DNA from: Zanthoxylum bungeanum
Taxonomy: Eukaryota; Streptophyta; Magnoliopsida; Sapindales; Rutaceae
DNA: 64,000 bases
Direction: 5' to 3'
Assembly (NCBI GenBank): GCA_019454045.1
Contig: SKCR01035603.1
Location: forward strand, 16,665 to 80,664
This document shows positions 33,411 to 44,411 of the stretch, in pieces. The translations under genes and the position numbers were made by a program. Within the stretch, counting starts at the first letter, position 1. Every line of letters begins with the position of its first letter. The notes below the pieces were generated by a model. That model did no database searches and was not told the origin of the DNA. It worked only from the letters and a program-made list of their open reading frames with translations.

Positions 33411-34338
33411 ATTTTCATAGAGTTCTACTTTCTTCCCACTTACCACTGCATTTAGGTATTCCTCTTAGGAAAACCGCACGGAGAGCAACAAATATCTTTG
33501 TTCTCTTATGAGTTGTGGAATTAGTTTCCTTAGGATAACCAATTACAAATGGACACTTATCTAATTTGGGTTGTAGTTTGGTATCATCCAAACATATGCC
33601 AAGCATTCCCAAATCTTCAGGAATGAGAAACCCGATTTCTTTCCTGTCAATATTTCATATGGAGTCTGTCCAATAGACTTTGACGGAACCTTATTCAAAA
33701 TAAGTATTGCACTGTTCAATGCGTATCCTCGTGAATGAAATTGGTAGCTCAGTGTGACTCATCATTAACCTTACCATGTCCAACAAAGTTTGGTTTTTCC
33801 GTACGGACACACCATTCAATTGAGGTATTCCGGGAGGAGTCCACTGAGAAAGAATACTATACTCTTTCAAGTAATCGAGAAACTTATTGCTCAAGTATTT
33901 TCCATTGCGGTCCAACCGTAATATCTTAATACTTTTGCCCGTCTTTTTTTCTACTTCGTGTCGAAACTCTTTGAATTTATCAAAAGTTTCCGATTTGTGT
34001 TTCATAAGATATACATAACCATAACGCGATGCAACATCCGTAAAGGTTGCGAAGTATTTTTATAACCACATCTAGCCTAGCTAGACATGAGCCCACATAC
34101 GTCACTATGAACGAGGGGTAAACAGATCGGTGGCACGTTTACCCTTTACCGCTAAAAGTCATTTTAGGAACTTTGCCTAATAAACAAGATTCGTAGACGT
34201 CATATGATTTAGGATCAAATCTGTCCATATATCCATCTTCAAAAGAGTGGATATACGAGTCTTGTTAATGCATCCTAGACGACAATGCCACAAATAAGTC
34301 TCATATGATTTACTCAGTTTGAGCTTTTGTTTGTCATG
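33411..34338 (-). pseudogene. Copia A3 integrase remnant
   Basis: Frame 33691-34005 holds KIEQ-like integrase core text: LRLDRNGKYLSNKF (catalytic Asp), SQWTPPGIPQLNGV, then VRKNQTLLDMVRLMM. In active copia integrases the last block reads NGVxERRNRTL. Here the Glu of the D,D-35-E triad is valine. 33415-33612 matches the integrase C-terminal/linker zone (MLGICLDDTKLQPKLDKCPFVIGYPK). The upstream core (34010-34300) is interrupted by stops. Confidence 0.8.
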
Positions 34339-35590
34339 TTATATTTGAGATTCATTTATATTCGAAATATAAATATTTTTATTCACATCTAATGTGTATT
34401 TCTCAATATAATCTTTATAAACAAAACACCCGGTGTTCTGGAACATAAAGGTATACCCGCAATGGGTTAAACTAGATATAGAGATAATGTTTCTAGTCAA
34501 ACTAGGTACATTATAACAGTTTCCTAATTTAAGTACATACCCAAAGGGCAGTTCCAAAACTTAGGTTTCCACAGCGAAAACAGTGACTCTCGTCCCATTT
34601 CTGACTCGCACTTCAATCTCATCTGAAGCTAGTCTCCTGCTAATCAGTAGATCCCGCACATCAGTACATATGTATGTACCACATCCAGTATCAAAATCCA
34701 ATTCTAAAACTAGTAGTGGACAAGTTTATAACAAACATATCTGAAGTCAGAGCCTTGCCCGCCTTCACTTCCTTCATGTCTGCCTTATCCATACGACAGT
34801 CACGCTTCCAGTGACCCCATTTTCCACAGTTTAGGCAGGCGTCTTGGGATATGTCCTTTGTCTTCCCAGAAGACTGTGACGATTTTGCTTTTGCCCATTT
34901 TCTTCACACCCCCATACGCCTTCGGCCAAGCCTTGGCCTTCTGATATGTCGAAGCAAGATGCGCCTTGCGTTTCTTGCCCTTTTAGAAGCTCTGGCTCTG
35001 TCTCCTTGAGGATAGCCATTAACTCTCCAAGAGTTTTCTCTTGGTTCATGATGAACCCGCCCCAACATTCAAGCAAAGACTATAAGATTAAATCTATGGA
35101 AGTCTCAGCCTCGTAGGTAATGCCCAGCTAACCTCAGCTGTTCGATGTCAGCAATCATCTGCGACATCTGATGCTTGACAGATGTACCCTCTGACATGCG
35201 TGAGCGAAAGAGCTTCTTTTACAATTCACACGTTTAAGATCTAAGGTTAGATATATGAAGATCCTTTAATTTCAACATCATGGTATAAGGATCTAATCGT
35301 TAGTTCTGATTATGAAATTAATGAATCATTGCGGCAAGCATGATGGATTGAGCACTAAAGTTATCATCACGATGAGTCTCCCAAAGTCATGCTCTACTAT
35401 TTGCGCAACTTGGGCTCAGGCCCGAGAGGTTTCTCTATTACATAGAGTAACTTCTTGGCTTCCAGGACTATCCTGAGATTCATTTCCCAATCTGGAAAAT
35501 TAGAGTCGTTAAAGACATTATCGCCCATGATTATGTCTGCAACGTTAATCTTTCCAGCCATCTTGATTGCTATAATCCAACAATCCAATC
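34339..35590 (-). pseudogene. Copia A3 gag-protease remnant
   Basis: From the 5' end: the gag start at 35588 (MAGKINVADIIMGDN, FPDWEMNLRIVLE); a second gag piece, 34831-35076 (NQEKTLGELMAILKETEPEL); an intact CCHC knuckle, CLNCGKWGHWKRDC, at about 34798-34839; a protease motif (DTGCG) near 34670-34700; and the post-protease block 34339-34557 (LPFGYVLKLGNCYNVPSLTRN). Frames change between blocks, so it is a pseudogene, but all the expected gag-protease landmarks are present in order. Confidence 0.8.
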
Positions 35591-36335
35591 AACGATTTTG
35601 GGTACACTCAAAATGTAATGATTACTATAGTCCAACTATATAATCAACTACAAGTAGAGTAGTGTGTTTTACTGTCTAACTGTTCAAAGAAAGCAATATT
35701 CAATATTAGTCCAACTAATAAATTTATAAAAACGATAAATTTAAATAAAAGAGCTCGTATTGGCAAGTATTTAAACGAAATTACAAATTTAATACTAGCC
35801 TCCCACTATTTTTTGGCGAGCCTCTAACCCCTTGTGGAGTACTCGGGAAACCTAGTTTCCTAGTGGGCTAGGATCCCGTTAAATAACACATAACCTTGAC
35901 TTTGGCCAACAAGTTGTATGAAACTTAACTAGGTAGATCTCTAAGATCAATTGGATCTCATCCAATTCCTAGATCCAATAGGTGGACCTCCAAGTCCGAA
36001 ACATATATCCAATATATGTAATATATCAAATATATTTCCTAACCTATTTCCTCTTAATCAACTAAGCCTTGGGTTTTGCTCAACAAGCTTAATGATTCCA
36101 GTTAAGCGGGACCCATTGACAGTGGGAAAGCTTCATAATCCACGTCGATGAACTAGAAGTGACCTTGACTTTGGCCAACAAATCACAACCGCCCAAGACA
36201 TGTGATATAAAACAAAGCTTTCATGGTTCAAACACATCCGCGATGGACATTGATCTTGACTTTGGCCAACAAACCAATGCTAATCTTGGATCTTGAGAGA
36301 GAACCACTCAATGGAAGGAAAAACGCTTAATATTT
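35591..36335 (-). other. Copia A3 leader (5' end deleted)
   Basis: Inverted leader with three perfect copies of TTGTTGGCCAAAGTCAAG (minus strand; plus coordinates 35895-35912, 36164-36181, 36255-36272) and a decayed one at 36066-36084. It also shows the unoccupied target site of element B. It stops at about 36335, where RT sequence follows through a TGATGA microhomology. Confidence 0.78.
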
Positions 36336-36468
36336 GATGACGATACCCTTTCGCTACAAGCCTAGCTTTGTACCTTTGTATGTTGCCATCAATGTATGTC
36401 TTCACCATGAAGACTCATTTCCTACCAATAGGCACAATGCCTTCTGGTACATCAACCACTGTCCAAAC
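36336..36468 (-). pseudogene. Copia A6: short RT fragment
   Basis: 133 bp almost identical to A3 RT at 32999-33135 and in the same orientation, but out of order after the A3 leader. It is therefore a piece of another family A copy (A6), joined by deletion. It is cut on the right by the LTR of E at 36469. Confidence 0.75.
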
Positions 36469-37858
36469 TGTTGGGAAGCGGCCGCCAGTGCGCAGCGGAA
36501 AAATAAATAATTAAAGTTATGATGCCACTTTTCCTTTGCCCAAGACCCATTTTTTTTTAATATTCTACAATCCTAGGCATGTTACTATATATTCTAAGCA
36601 TAAAAAGCATAAAACATGCAAAGAACATAAACCTAAACATGCTAACTATCATAAGAACTCTAATTAAAATAAAGAAAGAAAAAGACTTACTTGAACCGTA
36701 TACTCATCCAGTCCTCCCTCCAATCTACAAGCTTTTCTTTAACTCAACAAGCTCTACCATGTTCCAAAGAGCCACCCAAGTGTGTGGCCTCCAAAGATGC
36801 ACACACCAAAGCCAAAACTTAACGGCAAGACTACGCCTTGAGTGCACGGTTATTTTGCCCTTGGTGCTAGCCTAGGCAAATACCTCAAAACTTTTAACTC
36901 GAGGTTCCTCTAGTCAATTAGACTTAAGGATCCTCAAAATCAGTGGCTTACTCTTAAAACTTTAGAGTTGCTCACATATATAAACCCAAGATTTGAAAGG
37001 TTTGGTGCAAAAATTTGTGAAAAATTCTTTGGGTTTAAATAGTGCTCCTAAGACAACAAAATTAATTAAGAATCCGATGTGGGATGAAAGCCGATTTAAT
37101 CTTAGCCATTGGATCTTAATTTAGTGGTTTAATGGGATTATAAAACCCTAATAAGAGTTTGGGTCTAAGTGGAATTCAAAACAAATAACAAAATTAAATA
37201 AAAAAATTTACTAATCACGCAGTACTATTCACGTGAATAGTAATTTTTTTTTATCTATTTATTTCAATTCCCAAAGTGCCCCTATCGTCATTCACCAATC
37301 CCTAAGCCACTATGGAACCTCATAAATGATCTGTTCAATAATTAAACACATTGAACCATTTATGAACAATTCCTACAACAATCATATATGTTGTTAAATT
37401 TGTATTTTGCACTGTTAACCATTGATTTCGACTTTGTTGTGTGTGACCTTTTGGGTTCCCCTCAAGTTGGACATGAAATGAATCGTGATAATTTAATCAA
37501 ACATAAATTATCCTCCGATCAGATGGTCGTTCCATTTCAATGACCAAGGTTGACATCTAGCAACATGCCAAGGCCCCCAAATGAAAAGGAAAGATATATA
37601 CCCATTATGTATGCGATTTACATATGATACGGTCTCTCGCCTCACTGTATCCCCACCTATTGACCTAGGGTACGGATTTTGTCTAACCATATGGTCAAAT
37701 GTATGGTGTTGATAGTGTCATGAATCGTGCTAACCCAAGAATCTCACATGATTCTTTCGCTGTGGCCACAGTCTCAAGCACTGATCACACATATCAACCT
37801 GCGAACTGGAATACTACTCTTATAAAAAAATATTATCTGAGAGAGTGGCGATTCTCTT
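36469..37858 (-). repeat. Element E: copia-type LTR fragment
   Basis: On the minus strand it ends ...TTTTTCCGCTGCGCACTGGCGGCCGCTTCCCAACA (long string split by its features: CCGCTGCGCACTGG, then CTTCCCAACA), a typical copia LTR end. The five bases before it on plus (CAAAC, 36464-36468) would be its target duplication. A TATA-like CTATTTAAACCC lies at about 37031-37042 (minus). The other end is lost at the A4 LTR start (37859). No protein-coding content is recognised; frames 36579-36875 and 37508-37690 are unsupported. Confidence 0.5.
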
Positions 37859-39777
37859 GTTAGACAATTATGACCCATACCGTCACTATTTGTAAAAGAC
37901 ATTGTGGTTTTTGTACAAATTAACTATGTGACAATGGAAATTTCATTTTATCATTTTGTAATTTGATTACTTAAATATATAAATAATAAAAATCCTTATG
38001 ATTAGTTCCAGATTATAAGATATGAGATAGTATCAATCTATAAAGGTTTAATCATTAAATATCCCTAATCGTAGTATTATCGAGACTGGACATCGATAAT
38101 GCGGAATATACTAGTATTGTACTTGTGCGTGTTATGGAAGCGTAACGACATAGTTCTCATATATTTAAGTATTGGATACATATACAAGTGTGATAGAAGG
38201 TTGTGTTTACCGATGGTACGGAAACAGCTTCGCTCTGGATAGACCCCGCGGAATCCCATTGGTAGTATGACTATGTGTCTATGGGAATCCGCATCAGGGT
38301 AGGTGTATTTGGTCTTAACCTAAGACTTGCATCGCTAGTACTTGCGACAATCAATACGCTTTGGTTTTGGTCGTCCAGGACTTTAACAGGTTCTGTGTAC
38401 GCCTCTTCTGGGTTTATTGAGAATCGTAGTGTATTGGGTGTGATGTCAAGACGGAAGTATCACTTCAGTCATATGGAGATGATGATCACGCATGGATACA
38501 AGACTGGTACTCTAAATGGTTGCAACCATCGGGATAATATGACATGGTCATGATTATCCGATTAAAGAGACTAGTTGCTTGTAATCTGATATATGCTTCG
38601 TACGGGGAAGACACTATTCCAGCCTCAGGCCTTGCATGTGACATCCGATACTGGATCGCAATACGCAATACTACATATACTACGCTTGAAAAATATTATA
38701 TATTCCATTAAGAATATTTCTGGAGAATTGGGTAGGCACATTGCTTTGCTAGAAGCCAACCATGTCTCGTAAATCGGTAAAAATGTAGTACGAGGTACGT
38801 ATATGTTCAGATAGTCCGACGTCCGGATTTACTGCCAACATATGCAGGGATCTCTTGGGTCGCTTCCCGAAGATTCACCGATGACGAATGATTCGAACAT
38901 AATTAATCTGGGATTAATTACGGAGAGATTTTATCTGGGATAAAATACTATTTGAAGAGAGAGAACGATTAATTTGGATATAATCGATAAAATAATATAT
39001 TCGATATATTAAACGAAATTAGATTTCGACGCGGAATTAAAATTGGATTTTAATTCGGGCAAACGAATTAATTTAGAATTAATTCGCGAGCGACGTGAAT
39101 AGTAATTTTGCTTGGCATAATTATTTAATTAAATTTGATTTAATTACGTCGCAACGGAAAATTCGTTAATTCGGAATTAGCGAACCCGAACCCGAGCTCG
39201 GGATGTGTTGTGGGCCACTCGGATTTTGAATCAAGTGGGGCCCACATGTCACATCACTTGTCACTTTAATTACTTTTTGGTGATGGGTTTTGGTGAAAGG
39301 AATGGTGATGACTTGTATCACACATTTTATGTGTAATCATGGGATTGACTTTTACCAAATTTTCAGATTTGGTATATGATATTTTGTTTTTAGAAAACAT
39401 AATACACAAGTTATATTTTTTCACTTCCTTCTCCTCTCTCCATTACTGAAATTGGCACTCTCCCTCTCAAAAGTTTGGCTTGGCCGAAACTTGAAGAAAG
39501 AAGAAGGAAATTTGTTGCAAATTTTCTAAGTTGCTAGCACACACAAGGAATCAGCCACGGTGATAGGGAAACCATCCCAAAAGCTTGGAATCAACTCAAA
39601 AGCTTGGAGCTTGGATTTCATCCTCAAAAGTGGAGCTTGGCCGAATCTTGGAGGAACAATTTTTGTATTTGACGCATCCAACATCCGATCTTTGTAAGTA
39701 TGATTCCGCCATACTTTACTTTCATATTCAATGATTTCATTGCTTTATATGATCTGGGAATGTCTTAGAGATCAACA
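37859..39777 (+). repeat. Copia A4 5' LTR (1919 bp)
   Basis: TGTTAGACAATTATGACCC...GAGATCAACA, followed at once by a canonical PBS. Homologous along its length to the A2 3' LTR. Frames within it (38077-38259, 38275-38553, 38486-38668) are shared LTR shadows. Confidence 0.87.
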
Positions 39778-39778
39778 A

Positions 39779-39790
39779 TGGTATCAGAGC
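39779..39790 (+). other. Copia A4 primer binding site
   Basis: TGGTATCAGAGC, exact match to the site complementary to plant initiator tRNA-Met. Confidence 0.88.
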
Positions 39791-40322
39791 CTTGATGAGC
39801 ATGAAATTGAACTTAGGGTTTATATATAAAATTTGGGTAAATTTGATTTGAGTATGTTTTAATCAAATTGTTTGTTTGAGTATGCTTGTATATTAATAAC
39901 TTGGAGTTATACATGATCAATTTGAAGAAAATTGAATTGGATTAATTTTCCCCAAATGTGGTATGATGGCCGAATGCAATATAGCCCTAAAGTCATGGTA
40001 TTTTTTGTTCTTTTGATCATTGGATGAATTTAAAGACTTGGGATAAATTGATTAATGATTTAATTGGATTCAAATCGAAATCAGTTTAAAAAATCCCAAA
40101 ATGTCGTGACCTTGAGAAGCATGAAATGAGATGATTTTTTGTTTCAATAATGTTGGACATGTGTTGAACAAATTAAAGCATGATTAATTAATTAAATTGA
40201 TTTTTGGAAATGTTAATTTAGATAATTAATTAATGCAATACACTTTAATTAATTAAATTATGAAATTTGGAATTTTAGAATTTGATTAATTGGGCTTAAT
40301 TTAGAATTAGGCTTTGAGACCC
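39791..40322 (+). other. Copia A4 leader fragment
   Basis: Matches the A2 leader (18265 onward) up to GGCTTTGAGACCCAT. The sequence then switches to an Athila-type LTR; gag and pol of A4 are absent. Confidence 0.7.
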
Positions 40323-40804
40323 ATGGATTGACATAAACTTGTCGGGCGGGGGTAGCCATAATTGGAACTTAATCTTAATGAATCCAGGTAATTTGGTTGA
40401 CATAGATATATGGTTCAATTGGGTTATACTGGATATTTACGTCTAACCATCGACAGAGGCTTTTGCATATTTTCGTGTTCCAGGTTAGCAATCTGATTTA
40501 TTACACATAGATAAGAGAATCAATTCATCTTTATATAATATTGTGTGGAGTCACGACCATAGATCTTTGAGTTTTTTTTTAATTTTCCTTAGTATTTTCT
40601 TTTGAGTCTGTTTTTATTTTAATTAGCAAATCCACATTCAACCAACCAAAAACAATCAATTCCATTCTCTCCATAATTAGATACCTGTAAATAAATAGTA
40701 TCAATAATTAATAACAACAGTAGGAATTAAGTCCTCGTGGGATCGATATTTTTGTACTACTTGAACGATACGTGCGCTTGCGTTATACGTGTGTGTTTTT
40801 ACGC
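40323..40804 (+). repeat. Element G 5' LTR remnant (last part)
   Basis: Contains GGAATTAAGTCCTCGTGGGA followed by TCGATATTTTTGTACTACTTG and CGTGCGCTTGCGTTATACG, the hallmark tail of Athila-type LTRs. Its LTR start is missing. A matching LTR beginning lies at about 47487, so the two may be the 5' and 3' LTR fragments of one element. The join to F at 40798-40808 is ragged, with no PBS. Confidence 0.5.
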
Positions 40805-41250
40805 CGATCATTCTTGATGAACCCAGATAATATAATTATCTCATCAAAATGATGATTCCAGCTTCGGGATGCTTGTTTAAGTCCATAAATATACTTTTGA
40901 AGCTTATAAACCAAGTTTGAAGTCTCACTAGATACGAAACCCTCTAGTTGTTCCATATAGATATCCTCTTCAATGAATCCATTTTGGAAAGCGGTTTTCA
41001 CATCCATATGCTATATCTCATAGTCATAATATGCAGAAATGGCTAAAAGAATCCTAATGGATTTTAGCATGGCTCCTAACCTTTCGCTACCATTCGGGTC
41101 TTAAAGGTTTCAACCTTTCCATCGGGCCATCGCTTCCTTTTGTAAACCCATTTACAACCAATAGGTTTAACTCCTTTAGGAAGTTCAACTAAGTCCTAGA
41201 CTTGATTGTCATGCATTCAATCCATTTCGAATTTCATGGCTTCCTGCCAT
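40805..41250 (-). pseudogene. Element F reverse transcriptase, N-terminal part
   Basis: Frame 40783-41007 carries MDVKTAFQNGFIEEDIYM, KYIYGLKQASRSWN and ends soon after SGFIKND. The DNA then becomes Athila LTR, so the YVDD catalytic box and everything after it were deleted. The first motif, including the catalytic Asp region MDVKTAF, is intact. Upstream (41010-41230) is RT N-terminal text broken by stops. Confidence 0.82.
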
Positions 41251-42389
41251 TTTCCTGAATGATATCCAATATCGCTTCTTTAGACTTAGTCATATATGTT
41301 TCCTCCAAGAGAAGAACAACAAGTCTCGTATCAGATGTTAAAAACAGTCTTTCAGGAGGCATTGATATTCTATTCGACTTACGTAGAACCTGTGTTGTAG
41401 ATCCTTCACGTATTTGGATCTCTGGTTCCATCTCAGGTTCCTTACTGTTGGGATCAAACTCATCAAGTTCAATATTTCTACAACTCCCACTATTTCTCAA
41501 AAATTCATTTTTCAAGAAAAGTGTCAAAGCGAACAACAAATACATTCCGTTGCTCAGAATCATAGAATTGATATCTCAAAGAGTTTTTAGGATATCCAAC
41601 GAACATATATTTATACCCTCTAGGTGCTAGTTTATCCCGCAGCACAATTCTAACGTATGCAGGACAACCCCAAATCTTTAAATGTCTAAGACTTGGATTT
41701 CTACCGAACCATATCTGATAGGGGGTAGTAGAAACAATTTTTGATGGAACTCTATTAAGTATGTAGGCAACTGTAAGTAAAGCGTAACCCCAAAGGTGAT
41801 AAGCAAGATCTGTATAGCTCATCATGGATCACACCATATCTAATAAAGTACGATTTCTATGCTCAGACACTCTATTGTGTTGAGGTGTTCCCAGTGGGCT
41901 ATATTGGGCAAGAATTCCATTCTCCCTTAAATAAATTCTGAATTCTTAACGTATGTATTCACTGCCTTGATCTGATCTAAGGCACTTGATGAATTTACTG
42001 GTTTATTTTTCTACTTCGTTTCGGAATATTTTGAACTTGTCAAATATTTCCAACTTATGTTTCATCAGATAGACTTATCCATATCTAGACTTATCATCTG
42101 TGAAAGTCACGAAGTATGTTGAATCATTATGAGCGGCATGATTTAATGGACCACACACATCACTGTGTATTAGTTCCAATAAATCTCTAGCACGGTGTCC
42201 AACACCGAGAAATGGGTCATTTGTCATCTTTCCTTAGATACATGACTCACAAATTGGATAAGGATCTAAGGTAAGATTTTCAATCAAACCATCCTTTACC
42301 AATTTGGATAGACGTCTAACACCTATGTGTCCCAATCTCATATGCCATAATTCAGTATTATTTAATTCAGATTTCCTACTTTTATTTTC
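41251..42389 (-). pseudogene. Element F integrase and linker
   Basis: Frame 41505-41825 is a well-preserved integrase C-terminal part: LAYHLWGYALLTVAYILNRV, TTPYQIWFGRNPSLRHLKIW, FVGYPKNSLRYQFYD. Frame 41234-41563 is the downstream linker with an acidic, poorly conserved sequence. The upstream core (41830-42380) shows GVPQHNR-like text around 41850-41890 and stops elsewhere. The catalytic core cannot be followed in one frame. Confidence 0.8.
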
Positions 42390-43647
42390 CTATACATTAA
42401 AGACATCTCTATATATTTCCAAAACATAGTGACCGTTTGATAAAGAACATTCACATTTCAATAAATTATATTTATCATATAAACATAACGTTTCATCCTT
42501 AATGTTTATTTTATATCTATCTTTATCTAATATTGGCAGTGATATTATTTGTCTGATAAGTGAGGGAATATAATAATAGTCATGCAAATCTAATTTATAT
42601 ACATTGGGGAGTCTAAAACAACCGTTCCTATGGCCTTGACATCCAATGTCTCGCCATTACCAACTCTAAGCTGGATCTCCCCTTTATTCAGCCATCTTCT
42701 TACTTTCATTACCTGCAGGGATTTGCAAATATAAGTAGAACTACCAGTGTGTAACATACATCCTTTATTTACATCTAAGGCTAATGAGATATCAATAATT
42801 GGAAAAATATAAAGCGTACCTGAGGGTCATGCTTTTCCTTTCAACTCTGGACAGTCCCTCTTCTAGTGTCCAGACTTCTTGCAATGTAGAAATTGATCAC
42901 GAGCTATTTGTGATTTTGCGCCTTTGCGCTTCTTGGAGTTCTTCTTTGCAATCTTCTTCTTCCCCATCTTTATTTTCTTTGACTTCCCAGAAGTCTTTGA
43001 AGAGTTAGCTCCACCATGGAGGTACAATGTGAGGTTGCCTTTTTTAAGTCATGCTCAGCCATGTGTAACATGTTATTAAGTTCTTCATAGCTAGCTTACA
43101 TCGAATGCATATGGAAGTGTAATACAAAACTAGTATAAGAACCAGACAAAGAAGACAAAATCAAATTACGGCCCAACCATTCAACAATCACAATGCCATG
43201 TCATTCCATGTATCGAATCTGGTCGATCATGTTCAAAACATGAATGCTGACAACTTCTCCATCATTGAGTTCAGCATGGAATAATTCCTTAGACCTTCGA
43301 TAATGTTTGATCTCTTGACTTGCCTCAAAAAACTCCTTAAGTGTTTGCATGATGCTCCAAGCATTCGGTACTTTAATGTATTGTCTCAGCAAATCAAGAA
43401 CCATCGATCCCAAGATGTAGGATTTCACCTTCAGGTTATATCTTTCTTTATATTAAGAGTTCCTAGCTCTTCTGGACTGGAGTCAGGATCGATTTCAACA
43501 GAAAGTGGATTGACAGTGACGTAAGTCAACTTTTCAAACTCCAAGACAAGGCATATGTTCATTCCCATTCGACCATTCGAAATAGTTCTCAGCTCCTTTT
43601 AGTTTATTGGTATCCAAAAGTCTCATCAATAAATTAGCAGCAGCCAT
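42390..43647 (-). pseudogene. Element F gag and protease region
   Basis: ATG at 43645-43647 (minus), followed by MAAANLLMRLLDTNKLKGAEN and an early stop. Frame 43201-43428 continues copia gag (WSIMQTLKEFFEASQEIKHY, ELNDGEVVSIHVLNMIDQI). A zinc-knuckle remnant near 42840-42895 reads HCKKSGH-stop-KRDC, with the first Cys also lost. Frame 42390-42587 is the block between protease and integrase (YIPSLIRQIISL). At least three disabling changes. Confidence 0.78.
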
Positions 43648-44401
43648 CTACAAGAATATTCTAAATAGTAGCATAATATTTTTCATTTAAAAAATAATAA
43701 CACTAATTGATTATGAAATTTTAAATCTTTTAGTACCCTCCCACTACTTTACGTAATTTCGTAATCTCCCTTAATGGAAAAATTGAAATTTGACTATCAG
43801 AATTTCATAGCAGGAAGTGGATCCCATGACATTTACTCCAGTCTCACACTAATGATGATATTGGCCTTATAAATTCTATAGGTATACCTCCAAGGTCAAT
43901 CACTTCATGTGACTCCTAGTTTGGTCCTGAATCATTTCGTATCCTCACACTAATGACGATATTGGATTAAGACGTGTTCTAGGTGTATACTTATCAATGT
44001 GCACTAATGAGGTTCGTATGTACACCCTCACACTAATGACGATATTTGGTGACTATGTTAACCATGATGCTACATCTAATGTTTTACCGGAGCGACCTAA
44101 GTTTCGAGCACTTATACCCTCACACTAATGACGATATTGGATATAAGTAGTAAGAACTTATTCATCTCCATATTGACAAGACGGACCTTCCAATAATTCT
44201 CAAATATTACTAATACTATTACTTAAATAAAATAATCACCTAATCATGGGAGATTTATGACAATAAAGTCATTAATTTAATTAGGTCAAAAGTTTAATTT
44301 AAAACATGCAATACATATCCAATATGACTTATGCATAATTAAATTAAAATTACTATGTTATAGATTCAAAAACATGTGTTTTGTGGTTAAGTCGTGCTAC
44401 G
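43648..44401 (-). other. Element F leader with four short direct repeats
   Basis: Between PBS and gag. On plus, CTCACACTAATGACGATATT (followed by GG or TGG) occurs at 43843 (one substitution), 43944, 44027 (one extra base near its end) and 44119. The intervals are 101, 83 and 92 bp. No coding content. Confidence 0.75.
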
Positions 44402-44408
44402 GATACCA
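44402..44408 (-). other. Element F primer binding site remnant
   Basis: Minus-strand TGGTATC three bases inside the LTR end, then CGTAGC instead of AGAGC. Probably a decayed initiator-Met site. Confidence 0.55.
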
Positions 44409-44411
44409 TTC

